This document shows positions 36,889 to 45,856 of a DNA stretch of 64,000 nucleotides, in pieces. The stretch spans positions 744,001 to 808,000 of the forward strand of contig NZ_QCZD01000001.1 of assembly GCF_003075045.1 (NCBI RefSeq), given 5' to 3'. The position numbers and the translations under genes were made by a program. Below the pieces are notes generated by a model, which saw only the letters and a list, made by a program, of their open reading frames with translations, was not told the DNA's origin and did no database searches. Within the stretch, counting starts at the first letter, position 1; each line of letters opens with the position of its first letter. Source of the DNA: Maribacter litoralis. GTDB lineage: Bacteria; Bacteroidota; Bacteroidia; Flavobacteriales; Flavobacteriaceae.

Positions 36889-39087
36889 ATGGAAGTACAG
36901 CAGTTTTATTACGATAACAAAATCGTGAAAAATTTCCTTTATGCAACCATGTTCTGGGGCATAGTGGGTATGTCCGTGGGCTTATTGTTAGCCTTTATGT
37001 TCATGTTCCCAAACTTGACCGACGGCATATCATGGTTAAGCTTTGGTCGTTTACGCCCTTTGCACACCAATGCGGTAATCTTTGCATTTGTAGGTAATGC
37101 TATCTATGCCGGGGTCTACTACTCTACCCAACGTTTGTTGAAAGCGCGTATGTATAGCGATTTTCTAAGCAAATTCAATTTTTGGGGCTGGCAATTGATC
37201 ATCGTTGCAGCTGCAATTACCTTACCGTTAGGGTATACCAGTTCTAAGGAGTACGCTGAGCTTGAATGGCCTATAGATATCGCCATTGCCTTAGTATGGG
37301 TCGCTTTTGGTGTAAACCTAATCGGTACCATGATCAAAAGAAGACAACGCCATCTTTACGTGGCTATCTGGTTCTATTTGGCAACATTTGTAACGGTAGC
37401 GGTACTTCATATTTTTAATAGTCTGGAATTACCTGTAACTGGTTTAAAAAGTTATTCTGTGTATGCAGGTGTACAAGATGCATTGGTGCAATGGTGGTAC
37501 GGTCATAATGCGGTAGCATTTTTCTTGACCACTCCATTCTTGGGGCTTATGTATTATTTTGTACCCAAAGCGGCCAACAGACCAGTTTACTCCTATAGAC
37601 TGTCTATTGTCCACTTCTGGTCACTGATCTTCATCTATATCTGGGCCGGTCCACACCACCTTTTGTACTCTGCTTTGCCTGATTGGGCACAGAACTTAGG
37701 TGTTGCGTTCTCTATCATGCTTTTAGCTCCGTCATGGGGTGGTATGATCAACGGACTCTTAACTTTACGAGGTGCTTGGGATAAAGTACGTACCGATCCT
37801 GTTTTAAAATTCATGGTCGTCGCTATCACCGGTTATGGTATGGCAACTTTTGAAGGTCCAATGCTTTCGCTTAAAAACGTAAATGCCATTGCGCACTTCA
37901 GTGATTGGATCATTGCTCACGTTCATGTAGGCGCTTTAGCATGGAACGGATTCTTAACCTTTGGTATGATCTATTGGTTGGTACCTAAAATGACCAAGAA
38001 AAAACTATTTTCAACACCATTGGCGAACTTCCATTTCTGGATCGGAACCTTAGGTATCATTCTTTATGCCTTACCCATGTACGTTGCCGGTTTTACCCAG
38101 GCTTTAATGTGGAAAGATTTTAATCCTGATGGAACCTTGGTATACGGTAACTTCCTTGAAACCGTAAACGAGATTATGCCAATGTACTGGATGCGTGCCA
38201 TTGGTGGTAGTCTTTACATTGTTGGTGCTATTGTAATGATATACAACGTTGTACGAACTATAAAAGCTGGTAGCGTTATAGAAGATGAATTGGCAGAGGC
38301 TGCAGCACTTACTCGTGTTTCAAAGAAAAGAACTGCTGGAGAAACCTTTCATACTTGGTTAGAGCGTAAGCCTATTCAATTGACTATATTGGCTACCATC
38401 GCTATCCTTATCGGTGGTATTATACAGATTGTGCCCACCATTTTGGTGAAATCCAACATACCTACAATCACAAGTGTTAAACCATATACTCCTTTAGAAT
38501 TAGAAGGTCGGGATCTTTACATTCGTGAAGGTTGTGTAAGCTGTCACTCACAAATGGTTCGTCCGTTTAGAAGTGAGGTGGAGCGCTATGGAGAATATGC
38601 CAAAGCTGGTGAATTTGTTTACGACCACCCGTTCCTTTGGGGCAGTAAACGTACCGGTCCAGATTTATTGAGGGTTGGAGGTAAATATTCCGATAACTGG
38701 CATTTGAACCATATGTACGATCCACAGAGTACTTCTTCAGGGTCCATAATGCCAGCCTATGCTTGGTTAATAAGAGATGAGCACGACAGAAGCGACATTC
38801 AGGCAAAAATGGAAGCAATGGTTACCCTAGGCGTACCGTATACCGATGAGGATATTGCAAATGCCGAAGCCTCAATGGATGCACAAGCCGAACAGATCGA
38901 AAAGAATCTTTACAGTGATCCCGATTTTGCAAAGACCTATGAAGCCGACAAACAATATGCTGCTGAAAATGGAGAGGAATTTATAGAAATGAGAGATCGT
39001 GAAATTGTTTCCTTAATTGCATACCTACAACGTTTAGGTACGGACATTAAGGTGAAGGAAACCGGTGAATTATTATCTGACAATTAA
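36889..39087 (+). CDS. ccoNO: Fused cbb3 cytochrome c oxidase subunits I and II
   Basis: 732 residues. The CcoN part (about 1-480) has twelve or so TM helices; haem and copper His ligands are seen in RPLHTNAVIFAF (H59), WWYGHNAVAFF, GPHHLLYSALPDW and IIAHVHVGALAWNG. After a linker and a TM helix the CcoO part (about 515-732) carries one haem c site, GCVSCHSQMVRP, and the usual GPDLLRVGGKYSDNWH. The fusion is standard in Bacteroidota. Terminal oxidase of high oxygen affinity in the inner membrane. Operon ccoS-ccoNO-ccoQ-ccoP. Confidence 0.96.
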   Translation: MEVQQFYYDNKIVKNFLYATMFWGIVGMSVGLLLAFMFMFPNLTDGISWLSFGRLRPLHTNAVIFAFVGNAIYAGVYYSTQRLLKARMYSDFLSKFNFWGWQLIIVAAAITLPLGYTSSKEYAELEWPIDIAIALVWVAFGVNLIGTMIKRRQRHLYVAIWFYLATFVTVAVLHIFNSLELPVTGLKSYSVYAGVQDALVQWWYGHNAVAFFLTTPFLGLMYYFVPKAANRPVYSYRLSIVHFWSLIFIYIWAGPHHLLYSALPDWAQNLGVAFSIMLLAPSWGGMINGLLTLRGAWDKVRTDPVLKFMVVAITGYGMATFEGPMLSLKNVNAIAHFSDWIIAHVHVGALAWNGFLTFGMIYWLVPKMTKKKLFSTPLANFHFWIGTLGIILYALPMYVAGFTQALMWKDFNPDGTLVYGNFLETVNEIMPMYWMRAIGGSLYIVGAIVMIYNVVRTIKAGSVIEDELAEAAALTRVSKKRTAGETFHTWLERKPIQLTILATIAILIGGIIQIVPTILVKSNIPTITSVKPYTPLELEGRDLYIREGCVSCHSQMVRPFRSEVERYGEYAKAGEFVYDHPFLWGSKRTGPDLLRVGGKYSDNWHLNHMYDPQSTSSGSIMPAYAWLIRDEHDRSDIQAKMEAMVTLGVPYTDEDIANAEASMDAQAEQIEKNLYSDPDFAKTYEADKQYAAENGEEFIEMRDREIVSLIAYLQRLGTDIKVKETGELLSDN

Positions 39088-39098
39088 AACTAAAAAAC

Positions 39099-39290
39099 AT
39101 GTTCAAATTTGTAAAAGGTTACATGGAAACAATAGATGGTGTAGCAACCTACCCCATGATATCATTACTAATATTCTTTGTGTTTTTCACACTACTATTC
39201 TGGTGGGTCATTACCGCATCAAAATCGTACATAAAAGAAGTTAGCGAATTGCCTTTAGAAGAAGATAACCAACTAAATAACGAATTATGA
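39099..39290 (+). CDS. ccoQ: CcoQ/FixQ small subunit
   Basis: 63 residues with one TM helix (about 20-42, MISLLIFFVFFTLLFWWVI) and an acidic C-terminal tail. Starts 11 bases after ccoNO and overlaps ccoP by 4 bases (ATGA). Position and size identify it as the CcoQ-like subunit that stabilises cbb3 oxidase. Confidence 0.85.
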   Translation: MFKFVKGYMETIDGVATYPMISLLIFFVFFTLLFWWVITASKSYIKEVSELPLEEDNQLNNEL

Positions 39291-40243
39291 AAAACAATAC
39301 AGCCTGGTGGTTTAGAATAATCGTGGCCTTTTTCTTGGTCATCGTACTTATGGAAGTTTATATTGATAGTGGTGATAAACCGGCTTTCATAGCGTACCCT
39401 ACATTAATGTTCGGTTTTATGGCACTTATACTATTGCTATTGATCGCAATTGCATTTATTGTTCAAGCTATTGAAAATGTGCTCTACAACACCTTGGATG
39501 ATGAGGCCAAAGTGAGATACTTGGCAGAAAAGGAAAAAAAGTGGGAATGGACTTGGGGTAAAAAAATGTACTCCAAAATGTTGGGCAGTAAGCCTATAGA
39601 ATCGGAAGAAGAGATTATACTTGACCATAACTACGACGGTATTCGTGAGCTAGACAATAATCTACCACCTTGGTGGGTATACCTGTTCTACGCCTCTATC
39701 GTTTTCGGTGTAGTTTACTTGGCACGTTTTCATGTCTTTAACGATTATGACCAAGATCTTGAATACGAGCTAGAGGTTGCTGCTGCACAATTAGAAATTG
39801 AAGCATATAAAAAAACAGCTAAAGGCTTGGTAGATGCCAATACAGTGGAGCTATTAACCGATGCGGCCGACCTAAGTGCCGGTAAAGGTATTTTCGAAGG
39901 CAACTGTGTAGCTTGCCATATGGCCGATGGTGGTGGCGGTATTGGTCCAAACCTTACCGATGAAAACTGGATTCTTGGTGGGGGCATAAGAAATGTCTTT
40001 AACACCATATCTGAAGGTGGTCGTGACGGTAAAGGTATGATCGCCTGGAAACAAAACTTAAAACCAGCGGAAATCGCTCAGGTAGCTAGTTATGTGTTAA
40101 GTTTTCAAGGTACAACCCCTGCCAATCCTAAAGCTCCAGAGGGCGATATTTGGATAGATCCCAACGCACCTGCAGTAGAAAATCCTGTAGATACAGCGGC
40201 TCCTGAAGTTGAAATTGATTCGGCTTCGGTTACCATGAACTAA
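39287..40243 (+). CDS. ccoP: cbb3 oxidase subunit III, cytochrome c
   Basis: 318 residues. Three hydrophobic segments (about 8-25, 33-58 and 128-150) followed by a periplasmic cytochrome c domain with a single haem site GNCVACHMADGGGGIGPNL near 208-226 and an axial Met in the GMIAWK region. Proteobacterial CcoP has two haems; one haem with extra TM segments is common in Bacteroidota. The middle has the CcoP signature DHNYDGIRELDNNLPPWW. Passes electrons from soluble carriers to CcoO/N. Pro/Ala-rich acidic tail. Confidence 0.93.
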   Translation: MKNNTAWWFRIIVAFFLVIVLMEVYIDSGDKPAFIAYPTLMFGFMALILLLLIAIAFIVQAIENVLYNTLDDEAKVRYLAEKEKKWEWTWGKKMYSKMLGSKPIESEEEIILDHNYDGIRELDNNLPPWWVYLFYASIVFGVVYLARFHVFNDYDQDLEYELEVAAAQLEIEAYKKTAKGLVDANTVELLTDAADLSAGKGIFEGNCVACHMADGGGGIGPNLTDENWILGGGIRNVFNTISEGGRDGKGMIAWKQNLKPAEIAQVASYVLSFQGTTPANPKAPEGDIWIDPNAPAVENPVDTAAPEVEIDSASVTMN

Positions 40244-40287
40244 ATTTATTGTTGGCCATGCCTACTAAATGATTAAAGAGAGATAAA

Positions 40288-41706
40288 ATGTCACAAGATC
40301 AAGATCACTTCAGGGATTCTATCGGCACCATAAAGGAAGATGGAAAACGGGCTTGGGTATTTCCTAAAAAACCAAGTGGTAAACTTTACGAGTATCGTAA
40401 ATATGTGAGCTACGTCCTACTTGTTTTCTTGATCGCATCTCCTTTTATAAAAATTAACGGTAATCAATTCTTAATGTTCAATGTGCTCGAAAGGCGCTTT
40501 AACATCTTTGGTTTTCCATTCTACCCACAAGATTTTCACCTCTTTGTTATCTCTATGATTATTGGGGTGGTTTTCATAGCATTATTTACCGTTGCATTTG
40601 GTCGTATTTTCTGCGGATGGATGTGTCCGCAGACCATTTTTATGGAAATGGTTTTTCGTAGGATAGAATATTGGATAGATGGAGATCGAGGAGCTCAAAT
40701 GCGATTGGATAGACAAGAATGGAATGCCGAAAAGATTAGAAAACGGGCTTTAAAATGGTTCATCTTTTTTATCATTTCATTCATAATCGCAAACGTTTTT
40801 TTAGCCTATTTAATTGGTAGTGACCGTTTGATACAGTACATCACCGATGGTCCGTTACAGCATATTAGCACCATGGTATCGCTGCTTATATTTACTGCGG
40901 TATTCTATTTTGTTTTTGCATGGTTTAGAGAACAGGTATGTATTATTGCCTGCCCTTATGGTCGTATGCAAGGGGTTTTACTGGATAACAAATCAATAGT
41001 TGTTGCTTATGACCATAAACGTGGTGAAGCTGAAAACGGCAGAAAAAAATGGCGTAAAAATGAAGACCGTGAAGCATTGGGTCATGGAGATTGTATTGAT
41101 TGTTTTCAATGTGTGAACGTTTGCCCAACAGGTATAGATATTAGAAATGGAACACAGTTAGAATGTGTTAACTGTACCGCTTGTATTGATGAATGCGATA
41201 CCATAATGGAAAAAGTAAACCTGCCAAAAGGTTTGATCCGTTACGCTAGCGAAGATGAAATTACCAAAAAGGAAAAATTCAAGTTTACACCGCGTTTAAA
41301 AGGGTATACCGCAGTGCTTGTCATTTTAACGGGTGTGCTTGTTGGTATGATGTTTTTGAGAAACGACCTTGAAGCCAATATTCTAAGACTGCCAGGGCAA
41401 CTTTACGAGCACAAGGACGGAAACATCATTAGCAATGTTTACACGTACAAACTTTTAAATAAAACTACGAAAACGGTTGAAGATGTCCATTTTGAATTAC
41501 TATCTCCTAAAGGGGAAATTAAACTGGTTAGACATGAAAATTTTGATGTTCAACCAGAAGCGCTGGCAGAAGGTACTTTGTTCATAGAAATTAATGCATC
41601 TGCCTTAAGTGGCGATAAGAACAACCTCAAAATTGGGGTGTACAGTAATGATAAATTAATTGAGACCACTACGGCTCGCTTTTTAGCACCACGTAGTTAT
41701 AAATAA
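40288..41706 (+). CDS. ccoG: CcoG (FixG/RdxA) cbb3 assembly ferredoxin-like protein
   Basis: 472-residue membrane protein with polyferredoxin features: CGWMCPQT and ACPYGRMQG in the NapH-like membrane part, then two 4Fe-4S motifs at about 267-300, CIDCFQCVNVCP and CVNCTACIDECD, and a C-terminal IgG-like domain (about 340-472). Membrane spans near 38-55, 88-110, 150-175, 190-212 and 340-360. CcoG reduces copper during cbb3 assembly. Forms a continuous run with ccoNOQP, ccoH and the TauE/DsbD-like gene. Confidence 0.94.
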   Translation: MSQDQDHFRDSIGTIKEDGKRAWVFPKKPSGKLYEYRKYVSYVLLVFLIASPFIKINGNQFLMFNVLERRFNIFGFPFYPQDFHLFVISMIIGVVFIALFTVAFGRIFCGWMCPQTIFMEMVFRRIEYWIDGDRGAQMRLDRQEWNAEKIRKRALKWFIFFIISFIIANVFLAYLIGSDRLIQYITDGPLQHISTMVSLLIFTAVFYFVFAWFREQVCIIACPYGRMQGVLLDNKSIVVAYDHKRGEAENGRKKWRKNEDREALGHGDCIDCFQCVNVCPTGIDIRNGTQLECVNCTACIDECDTIMEKVNLPKGLIRYASEDEITKKEKFKFTPRLKGYTAVLVILTGVLVGMMFLRNDLEANILRLPGQLYEHKDGNIISNVYTYKLLNKTTKTVEDVHFELLSPKGEIKLVRHENFDVQPEALAEGTLFIEINASALSGDKNNLKIGVYSNDKLIETTTARFLAPRSYK

Positions 41707-41719
41707 AAATTTAAGCACC

Positions 41720-42166
41720 ATGAAAATTAATTGGGGTACCGGTATCGTCATAGCCATTATAGGTTTTATCAGTTTTATCATGTTTTTTGTGGTCAAAATG
41801 ACCACCAGTCATGATGCGAACCATGATCTGGTCACCGAAGAATATTATAAGGCCGAACTTGGCTACCAAAAAGAAATAGATGCGGAGACTAACGCAAATA
41901 CCGCGTCTTCACAAATAGAACTCAAAAAATTACCAGAGGGTTTACTCGTTATTTTTCCCGATGGTTATGAAGATACCAATGTAAAAGGTATCGTATCCCT
42001 ATATAGACCATCCAATAAGAATTTGGATTTTAATTTGCCCATTAGTTTATCCAATTCAGAATTGCTCATACCAGACAATCAATTGTTGGATGGTCGCTGG
42101 GATATAAAAATTTTCTGGGAATACGCCGGAAAAGAATATTTATATAAAGAAAGTATAACTTTTTAA
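41720..42166 (+). CDS. ccoH: FixH/CcoH family protein
   Basis: 148 residues: one N-terminal TM helix (about 8-28) and a periplasmic beta domain, with the family pieces LVTEEYYKAELGYQKEIDA and ...PSNKNLDFNLPI, DGRWDIKIFWEYAGKEYLY. Starts 13 bases after ccoG. FixH proteins are required for cbb3 oxidase assembly. Confidence 0.88.
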   Translation: MKINWGTGIVIAIIGFISFIMFFVVKMTTSHDANHDLVTEEYYKAELGYQKEIDAETNANTASSQIELKKLPEGLLVIFPDGYEDTNVKGIVSLYRPSNKNLDFNLPISLSNSELLIPDNQLLDGRWDIKIFWEYAGKEYLYKESITF

Positions 42167-42169
42167 GTT

Positions 42170-42874
42170 ATGTTGGTATCTGCCCTCATTTTAGGTCTTA
42201 TGGGAAGTTTGCACTGCGTAGGTATGTGCGGACCCATTGCTTTTATGCTTCCGGTGGATAGAACAAATAACTACAAGAAATTCGGTCAAATATTTATATA
42301 TCACTTTGGGCGTTTACTTGCTTATGGCATAATAGGTCTGATATTCGGACTTTTAGGGAAGGGACTGTCCATCTTCGGAATACAACAGAAACTTTCTATC
42401 GTTATTGGTATAATAATGATTCTAGTTGTTTTGATTCCGTATCAAACTTTCAACAAATACAACCTTTCAAAACCTATCTATAAAATTATATCAAAAGTTA
42501 AGAACCAACTGGGTCAAGAACTAAAGAAAAAATCTCCAGATACATTCTTAACCATAGGTTTCTTAAACGGATTCTTACCCTGCGGATTGGTTTATATGGC
42601 ACTTTTGGGATCTATTGCAATGGGTGATGCTTTGCAAGGAAGTTTATACATGATGCTTTTTGGCGTTGGCACCTTACCGCTTATGACGGCTGCAATATAT
42701 TTCAGCAATCTATTAAAAGGAGGCATTCGTCAAAAGGTACAAAGAGCCATTCCCGTTTTTGTAATAATTATAGGTGCTCTTTTTATACTCAGAGGGCTAG
42801 GTCTGGGAATACCTTACGTATCACCAGCTCCAGTAACGCAACTGGCATCGAGTACTATAGAATGCCATAACTAA
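42170..42874 (+). CDS. TauE/SafE-DsbD_2 family membrane protein of the cbb3 cluster
   Basis: 234 residues, six predicted TM helices, 3 bases after ccoH. SLHCVGMCGPIAFMLPV at about 13-29 and GFLNGFLPCGLVYMALLGS near 128-146 are two half-repeats with Cys-Gly/Pro-Cys elements, as in the DsbD_2 group (PF13386) that sits at the end of most cbb3 clusters. Probably a thiol or copper handling function in oxidase assembly, not sulfite export. The second cysteine pair places redox chemistry in the membrane. Confidence 0.8.
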   Translation: MLVSALILGLMGSLHCVGMCGPIAFMLPVDRTNNYKKFGQIFIYHFGRLLAYGIIGLIFGLLGKGLSIFGIQQKLSIVIGIIMILVVLIPYQTFNKYNLSKPIYKIISKVKNQLGQELKKKSPDTFLTIGFLNGFLPCGLVYMALLGSIAMGDALQGSLYMMLFGVGTLPLMTAAIYFSNLLKGGIRQKVQRAIPVFVIIIGALFILRGLGLGIPYVSPAPVTQLASSTIECHN

Positions 42875-42900
42875 CAGCAACCGCCAAAAATTACTATTAA

Positions 42901-43392
42901 ATGAAACCAATACCGAACGAAATTGCTCTTCGCCCAAGGTTTCAGTTACATATTCCCAAGAACAAGAAAATTATTCTCAACAAATTTGAGCAGTCAAAGG
43001 TTGATCCTTTTTTAATAAAACGCCTAGATGAGCACATTTTTATAAAGTTCAATCAAAAACACCATCACTTTTGGTCTCCACAATTACATTTGGAATTTGA
43101 AGAAATAGATGATATCAGTTGTAAACTATATGGCGTATTTGGCCCTAACCCTACCTTATGGCCCTTCTTTATGTTCATACACTTTATAGTCGCTACTTTA
43201 TTTATAATTATTAGCATTTGGGCATATTCCAGCGCATCATTAGGTAAAACATATTATATACAAGTTGGTCTTTTAGTGCTGTTAGTTCTCATCTGGTTTA
43301 TACTATATTTTGCCGGTCGCAGTGGTAAAAAGAAAGGAAAGCCGCAAATGCAGCAATTATTCGACTATATGCAGAATGTTCTTACAGCTTAA
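42901..43392 (+). CDS. Membrane protein of unknown function in the cbb3 cluster
   Basis: 163 residues: a soluble N-terminal half with His-rich FNQKHHHFWSPQLHLEFEE (about 50-68) and two TM helices at about 90-112 and 120-141, ending in a basic tail. I know the arrangement from other flavobacterial cbb3 clusters, but the family has no assigned role. Starts 26 bases after the previous gene, same strand, so probably the last gene of the operon. Confidence 0.65.
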   Translation: MKPIPNEIALRPRFQLHIPKNKKIILNKFEQSKVDPFLIKRLDEHIFIKFNQKHHHFWSPQLHLEFEEIDDISCKLYGVFGPNPTLWPFFMFIHFIVATLFIIISIWAYSSASLGKTYYIQVGLLVLLVLIWFILYFAGRSGKKKGKPQMQQLFDYMQNVLTA

Positions 43393-43454
43393 ATTTTAAT
43401 TGTTTAGAACTCATTATTATATTTAAGATAACAAAATAACCAACAGACAACCAC

Positions 43455-44909
43455 ATGAAACGTATTTTACTTTTAGCTTTGATACTAGCCACGTTTGGTA
43501 TTAAAACAACAGTTGCCCAACAACAAAGCCAAGAACCAAAAGTAGTAGATAATGTCGCCTATAAATGGGGAAAAATGGCTTTGGACGCCACAGCTTCTGA
43601 CACCGAAAAGTTTAAACCAAGACCTACAATTACCTCTCGTTATTTAGGATTGATTTTCACCTCCATTTTTGATGCATGGTCTAGATACGATGAAAACGCC
43701 ATACCGGTATACCTTTCTAATATAGAACGAAGACCTAGTGCCGAGCAAACCCTTAAGAACAAGGAAATTGCAATTAGTTATGCGGCTTATGGCACCATGA
43801 AAGAATATTACTTTTCAGATACAGAAATGTTCAGGGCTTTTATGATCGAATTAGGACTTGACCCAGACAATGATTCTACAGACCCCACTACCCCAGAAGG
43901 TATTGGCAACTTAGCCGCCAAAGCTACCATTGAAGCTAGAAAGAATGACGGTAGTAACCAATATGGTGAAGTTGATGGTTCTAACGGAGTTCCCTATTTT
44001 GATTATACCAATTACAGTCCCGTAAACTCCCCAGATGAAAGCACCGATATTAACCGGTGGCAACCAAAATATTTCTCCGATGGCAAAGGAGGTCAATATG
44101 CCCCAGGTTGTCTTACTCCTTATTGGCAAAAGGTAACCCCAATGACCATGACTTCTGCCGATCAGTTTAGACCTGGGCCGCCACCCATGGTAGGCTCAGA
44201 GCAATTAAAAAAAGAAGTAAAAGAAGTGGTCGATTTGCAAGCCAACCTTTCTGATGAAGATAAGGCATTGGTAGAATTTATGCGAGACGGACCGCAATCT
44301 GTTCAGCAAGCGGGACACTGGTTAAAATTTGCACAAGACGTATCTCGCCGTGATAACCACACCCTAGACCAAGACGTAAAAATGTATTTCTTAACGGAAA
44401 TCACCGCTATGGATGCTTTTATAGCCTCATGGGATTCTAAAATGTTCTTTGACTATGCGAGACCTTATGCATTGGTACACGAATATTATAAAGATAAAAC
44501 GATAAAGGCATGGGGCGGACCGGGCAAAGGGGTTATTGAAATGAAAGGACAGGAATGGAGGCCTTATTCTCCAGATATTTTTCTATGTCCGCCATTTCCT
44601 AGCTATACTTCGGGCCACAGCACTATAAGTGGTGGTTGTGCAGAGGTTTTACGCCTATTTACCGGAGACGATTATTTTGGTGAATCCGTAGAACTGATAC
44701 CAGGAAGTTTAACCGAAATAGATACCGAACATTACGGCGAACCGGTTACCATAACCTTCCCTACATTTACTGAAGCCGCTAACATGGCAGGCATATCTAG
44801 AGTTATGGGCGGTTACCATATACAGGCAGATAATGTAGCCGGTTTAAAATTAGGCAGAGATGTAGCCCACCAAGCTTGGAAATTTTACAATAAACATTTA
44901 GGCCAATAA
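43455..44909 (+). CDS. Vanadium-dependent haloperoxidase (PAP2 superfamily), exported
   Basis: 484 residues with a signal peptide (to about residue 21, TTVAQQQ). The three PAP2/vanadate motifs are complete: KMFFDYARP (K329, R336), SYTSGHST (S386, G387, H388) and SRVMGGYHIQAD (R449, H455). This is the vanadate cage plus the catalytic His, as in iodo/bromoperoxidases of marine flavobacteria such as Zobellia. It would oxidise halides with hydrogen peroxide in the periplasm or outside. Which halide cannot be told. No Crp/Fnr-type promoter in front; TATATTTA at 43418-43425 may be its -7 box. Confidence 0.9.
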   Translation: MKRILLLALILATFGIKTTVAQQQSQEPKVVDNVAYKWGKMALDATASDTEKFKPRPTITSRYLGLIFTSIFDAWSRYDENAIPVYLSNIERRPSAEQTLKNKEIAISYAAYGTMKEYYFSDTEMFRAFMIELGLDPDNDSTDPTTPEGIGNLAAKATIEARKNDGSNQYGEVDGSNGVPYFDYTNYSPVNSPDESTDINRWQPKYFSDGKGGQYAPGCLTPYWQKVTPMTMTSADQFRPGPPPMVGSEQLKKEVKEVVDLQANLSDEDKALVEFMRDGPQSVQQAGHWLKFAQDVSRRDNHTLDQDVKMYFLTEITAMDAFIASWDSKMFFDYARPYALVHEYYKDKTIKAWGGPGKGVIEMKGQEWRPYSPDIFLCPPFPSYTSGHSTISGGCAEVLRLFTGDDYFGESVELIPGSLTEIDTEHYGEPVTITFPTFTEAANMAGISRVMGGYHIQADNVAGLKLGRDVAHQAWKFYNKHLGQ

Positions 44910-44934
44910 CAGATTACTTATTATAACAATAAGA

Positions 44935-44960
44935 ACCCCCAAGATAATTACCTTGGGGGT
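44935..44960. terminator. Hairpin between the haloperoxidase and the universal stress gene
   Basis: 9-bp stem ACCCCCAAG (44935-44943) / CTTGGGGGT (44952-44960), loop of 8; T-tract weak on both sides, shared by convergent genes. Confidence 0.6.
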
Positions 44961-44988
44961 ACATTTGTTTATAGATTTTGGCTAGTAA

Positions 44989-45810
44989 CTATATTTTAAA
45001 AGTTATAACAGGTATTCTGGCGTGGTTGACTACATCTTCACCTATACTTCCATTGAATAAATGAGATATACCTTTACGACCATGTGTAGGCATAGCAATT
45101 GCATCTGCTAAAATGGTATTGCCATAATTCAATATACCTTGTTCTACACTGTAATCATTATAGATTTCAACCTGTACTGCCGCATTGGCCTTGGTTAAAA
45201 ATTTATTAATTTTCTGATAAGCATCTCTATTGCTCATAAAAGCATCATTAGGAGTGTTAATGAACACAACTTCCATTTTGGCATCGATCATATCTGCAAA
45301 CTCCCTTGCTTTTTGAAAGGCAGGTAAATTATCATCATCGAAATCGCAAGCAAATACGAATCTATCAATGCTTAAACTATTAATCTCACCTTTAATGACC
45401 AATACCGGTACGCTTGCATTTCTAACAACCTTCTCGGCATTGGAACCAATGAATATTTCCTCAAATCCGCTAGAGCCATTAGAACCCATTACAATCAGAT
45501 CTGCATCATGTTCTTCTGCTATAGCATCTAGCTCGCTATACACTTTATAATGCTTGATCACAGGTGTTACCTTTACACCTTCTAGATAAGGTTTTTGTAA
45601 AAACTCGGCTAAATTTTTCTCCGCTAGTTTCACCAAAAAGACGGTCTGCTCCATATACATACCATCGGGCGTAGACAACATAGCCTGATTGAGCTCTAGC
45701 ATATGCACCGCAAAAAGCTCAACATCATGTTTTTTAGCCAAGTCTGCCGCAGCTTTTAAGGCATTTTCCGAGGGTTCTGAAAAATCTGTAAGTACTATTA
45801 TTTTCTTCAT
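44989..45810 (-). CDS. Universal stress protein (two-domain)
   Basis: 273 residues from the ATG at 45810 (MKKIIVLTDFSEPSENALKAA); a frame six codons longer lacks support. Two Usp halves: the first has VMGSNGSSGFEEIFIGSNAEKVV, the complete GxxG-x9-GS nucleotide loop, so it probably binds ATP; the second ends with AMPTHGRKGISHLFNGSIGEDVV, also loop-like. Follows hemN after 46 bases on the same strand, so it is probably in the hemN transcript and thereby under the same FNR-type promoter. Confidence 0.88.
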   Translation of the reverse strand: MKKIIVLTDFSEPSENALKAAADLAKKHDVELFAVHMLELNQAMLSTPDGMYMEQTVFLVKLAEKNLAEFLQKPYLEGVKVTPVIKHYKVYSELDAIAEEHDADLIVMGSNGSSGFEEIFIGSNAEKVVRNASVPVLVIKGEINSLSIDRFVFACDFDDDNLPAFQKAREFADMIDAKMEVVFINTPNDAFMSNRDAYQKINKFLTKANAAVQVEIYNDYSVEQGILNYGNTILADAIAMPTHGRKGISHLFNGSIGEDVVNHARIPVITFKI

Positions 45811-45856
45811 GATTTTTTTATTTAGCAATTCATATTAAATAGAGACGGCAATATTC

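Noticed and set aside
42170-42874. A sulfite exporter role for the TauE/SafE-like gene of the cbb3 cluster
   Set aside because: Its Cys-containing half-repeats and position after ccoH point to the DsbD_2 group in oxidase assembly, unlike the gene at 48499.
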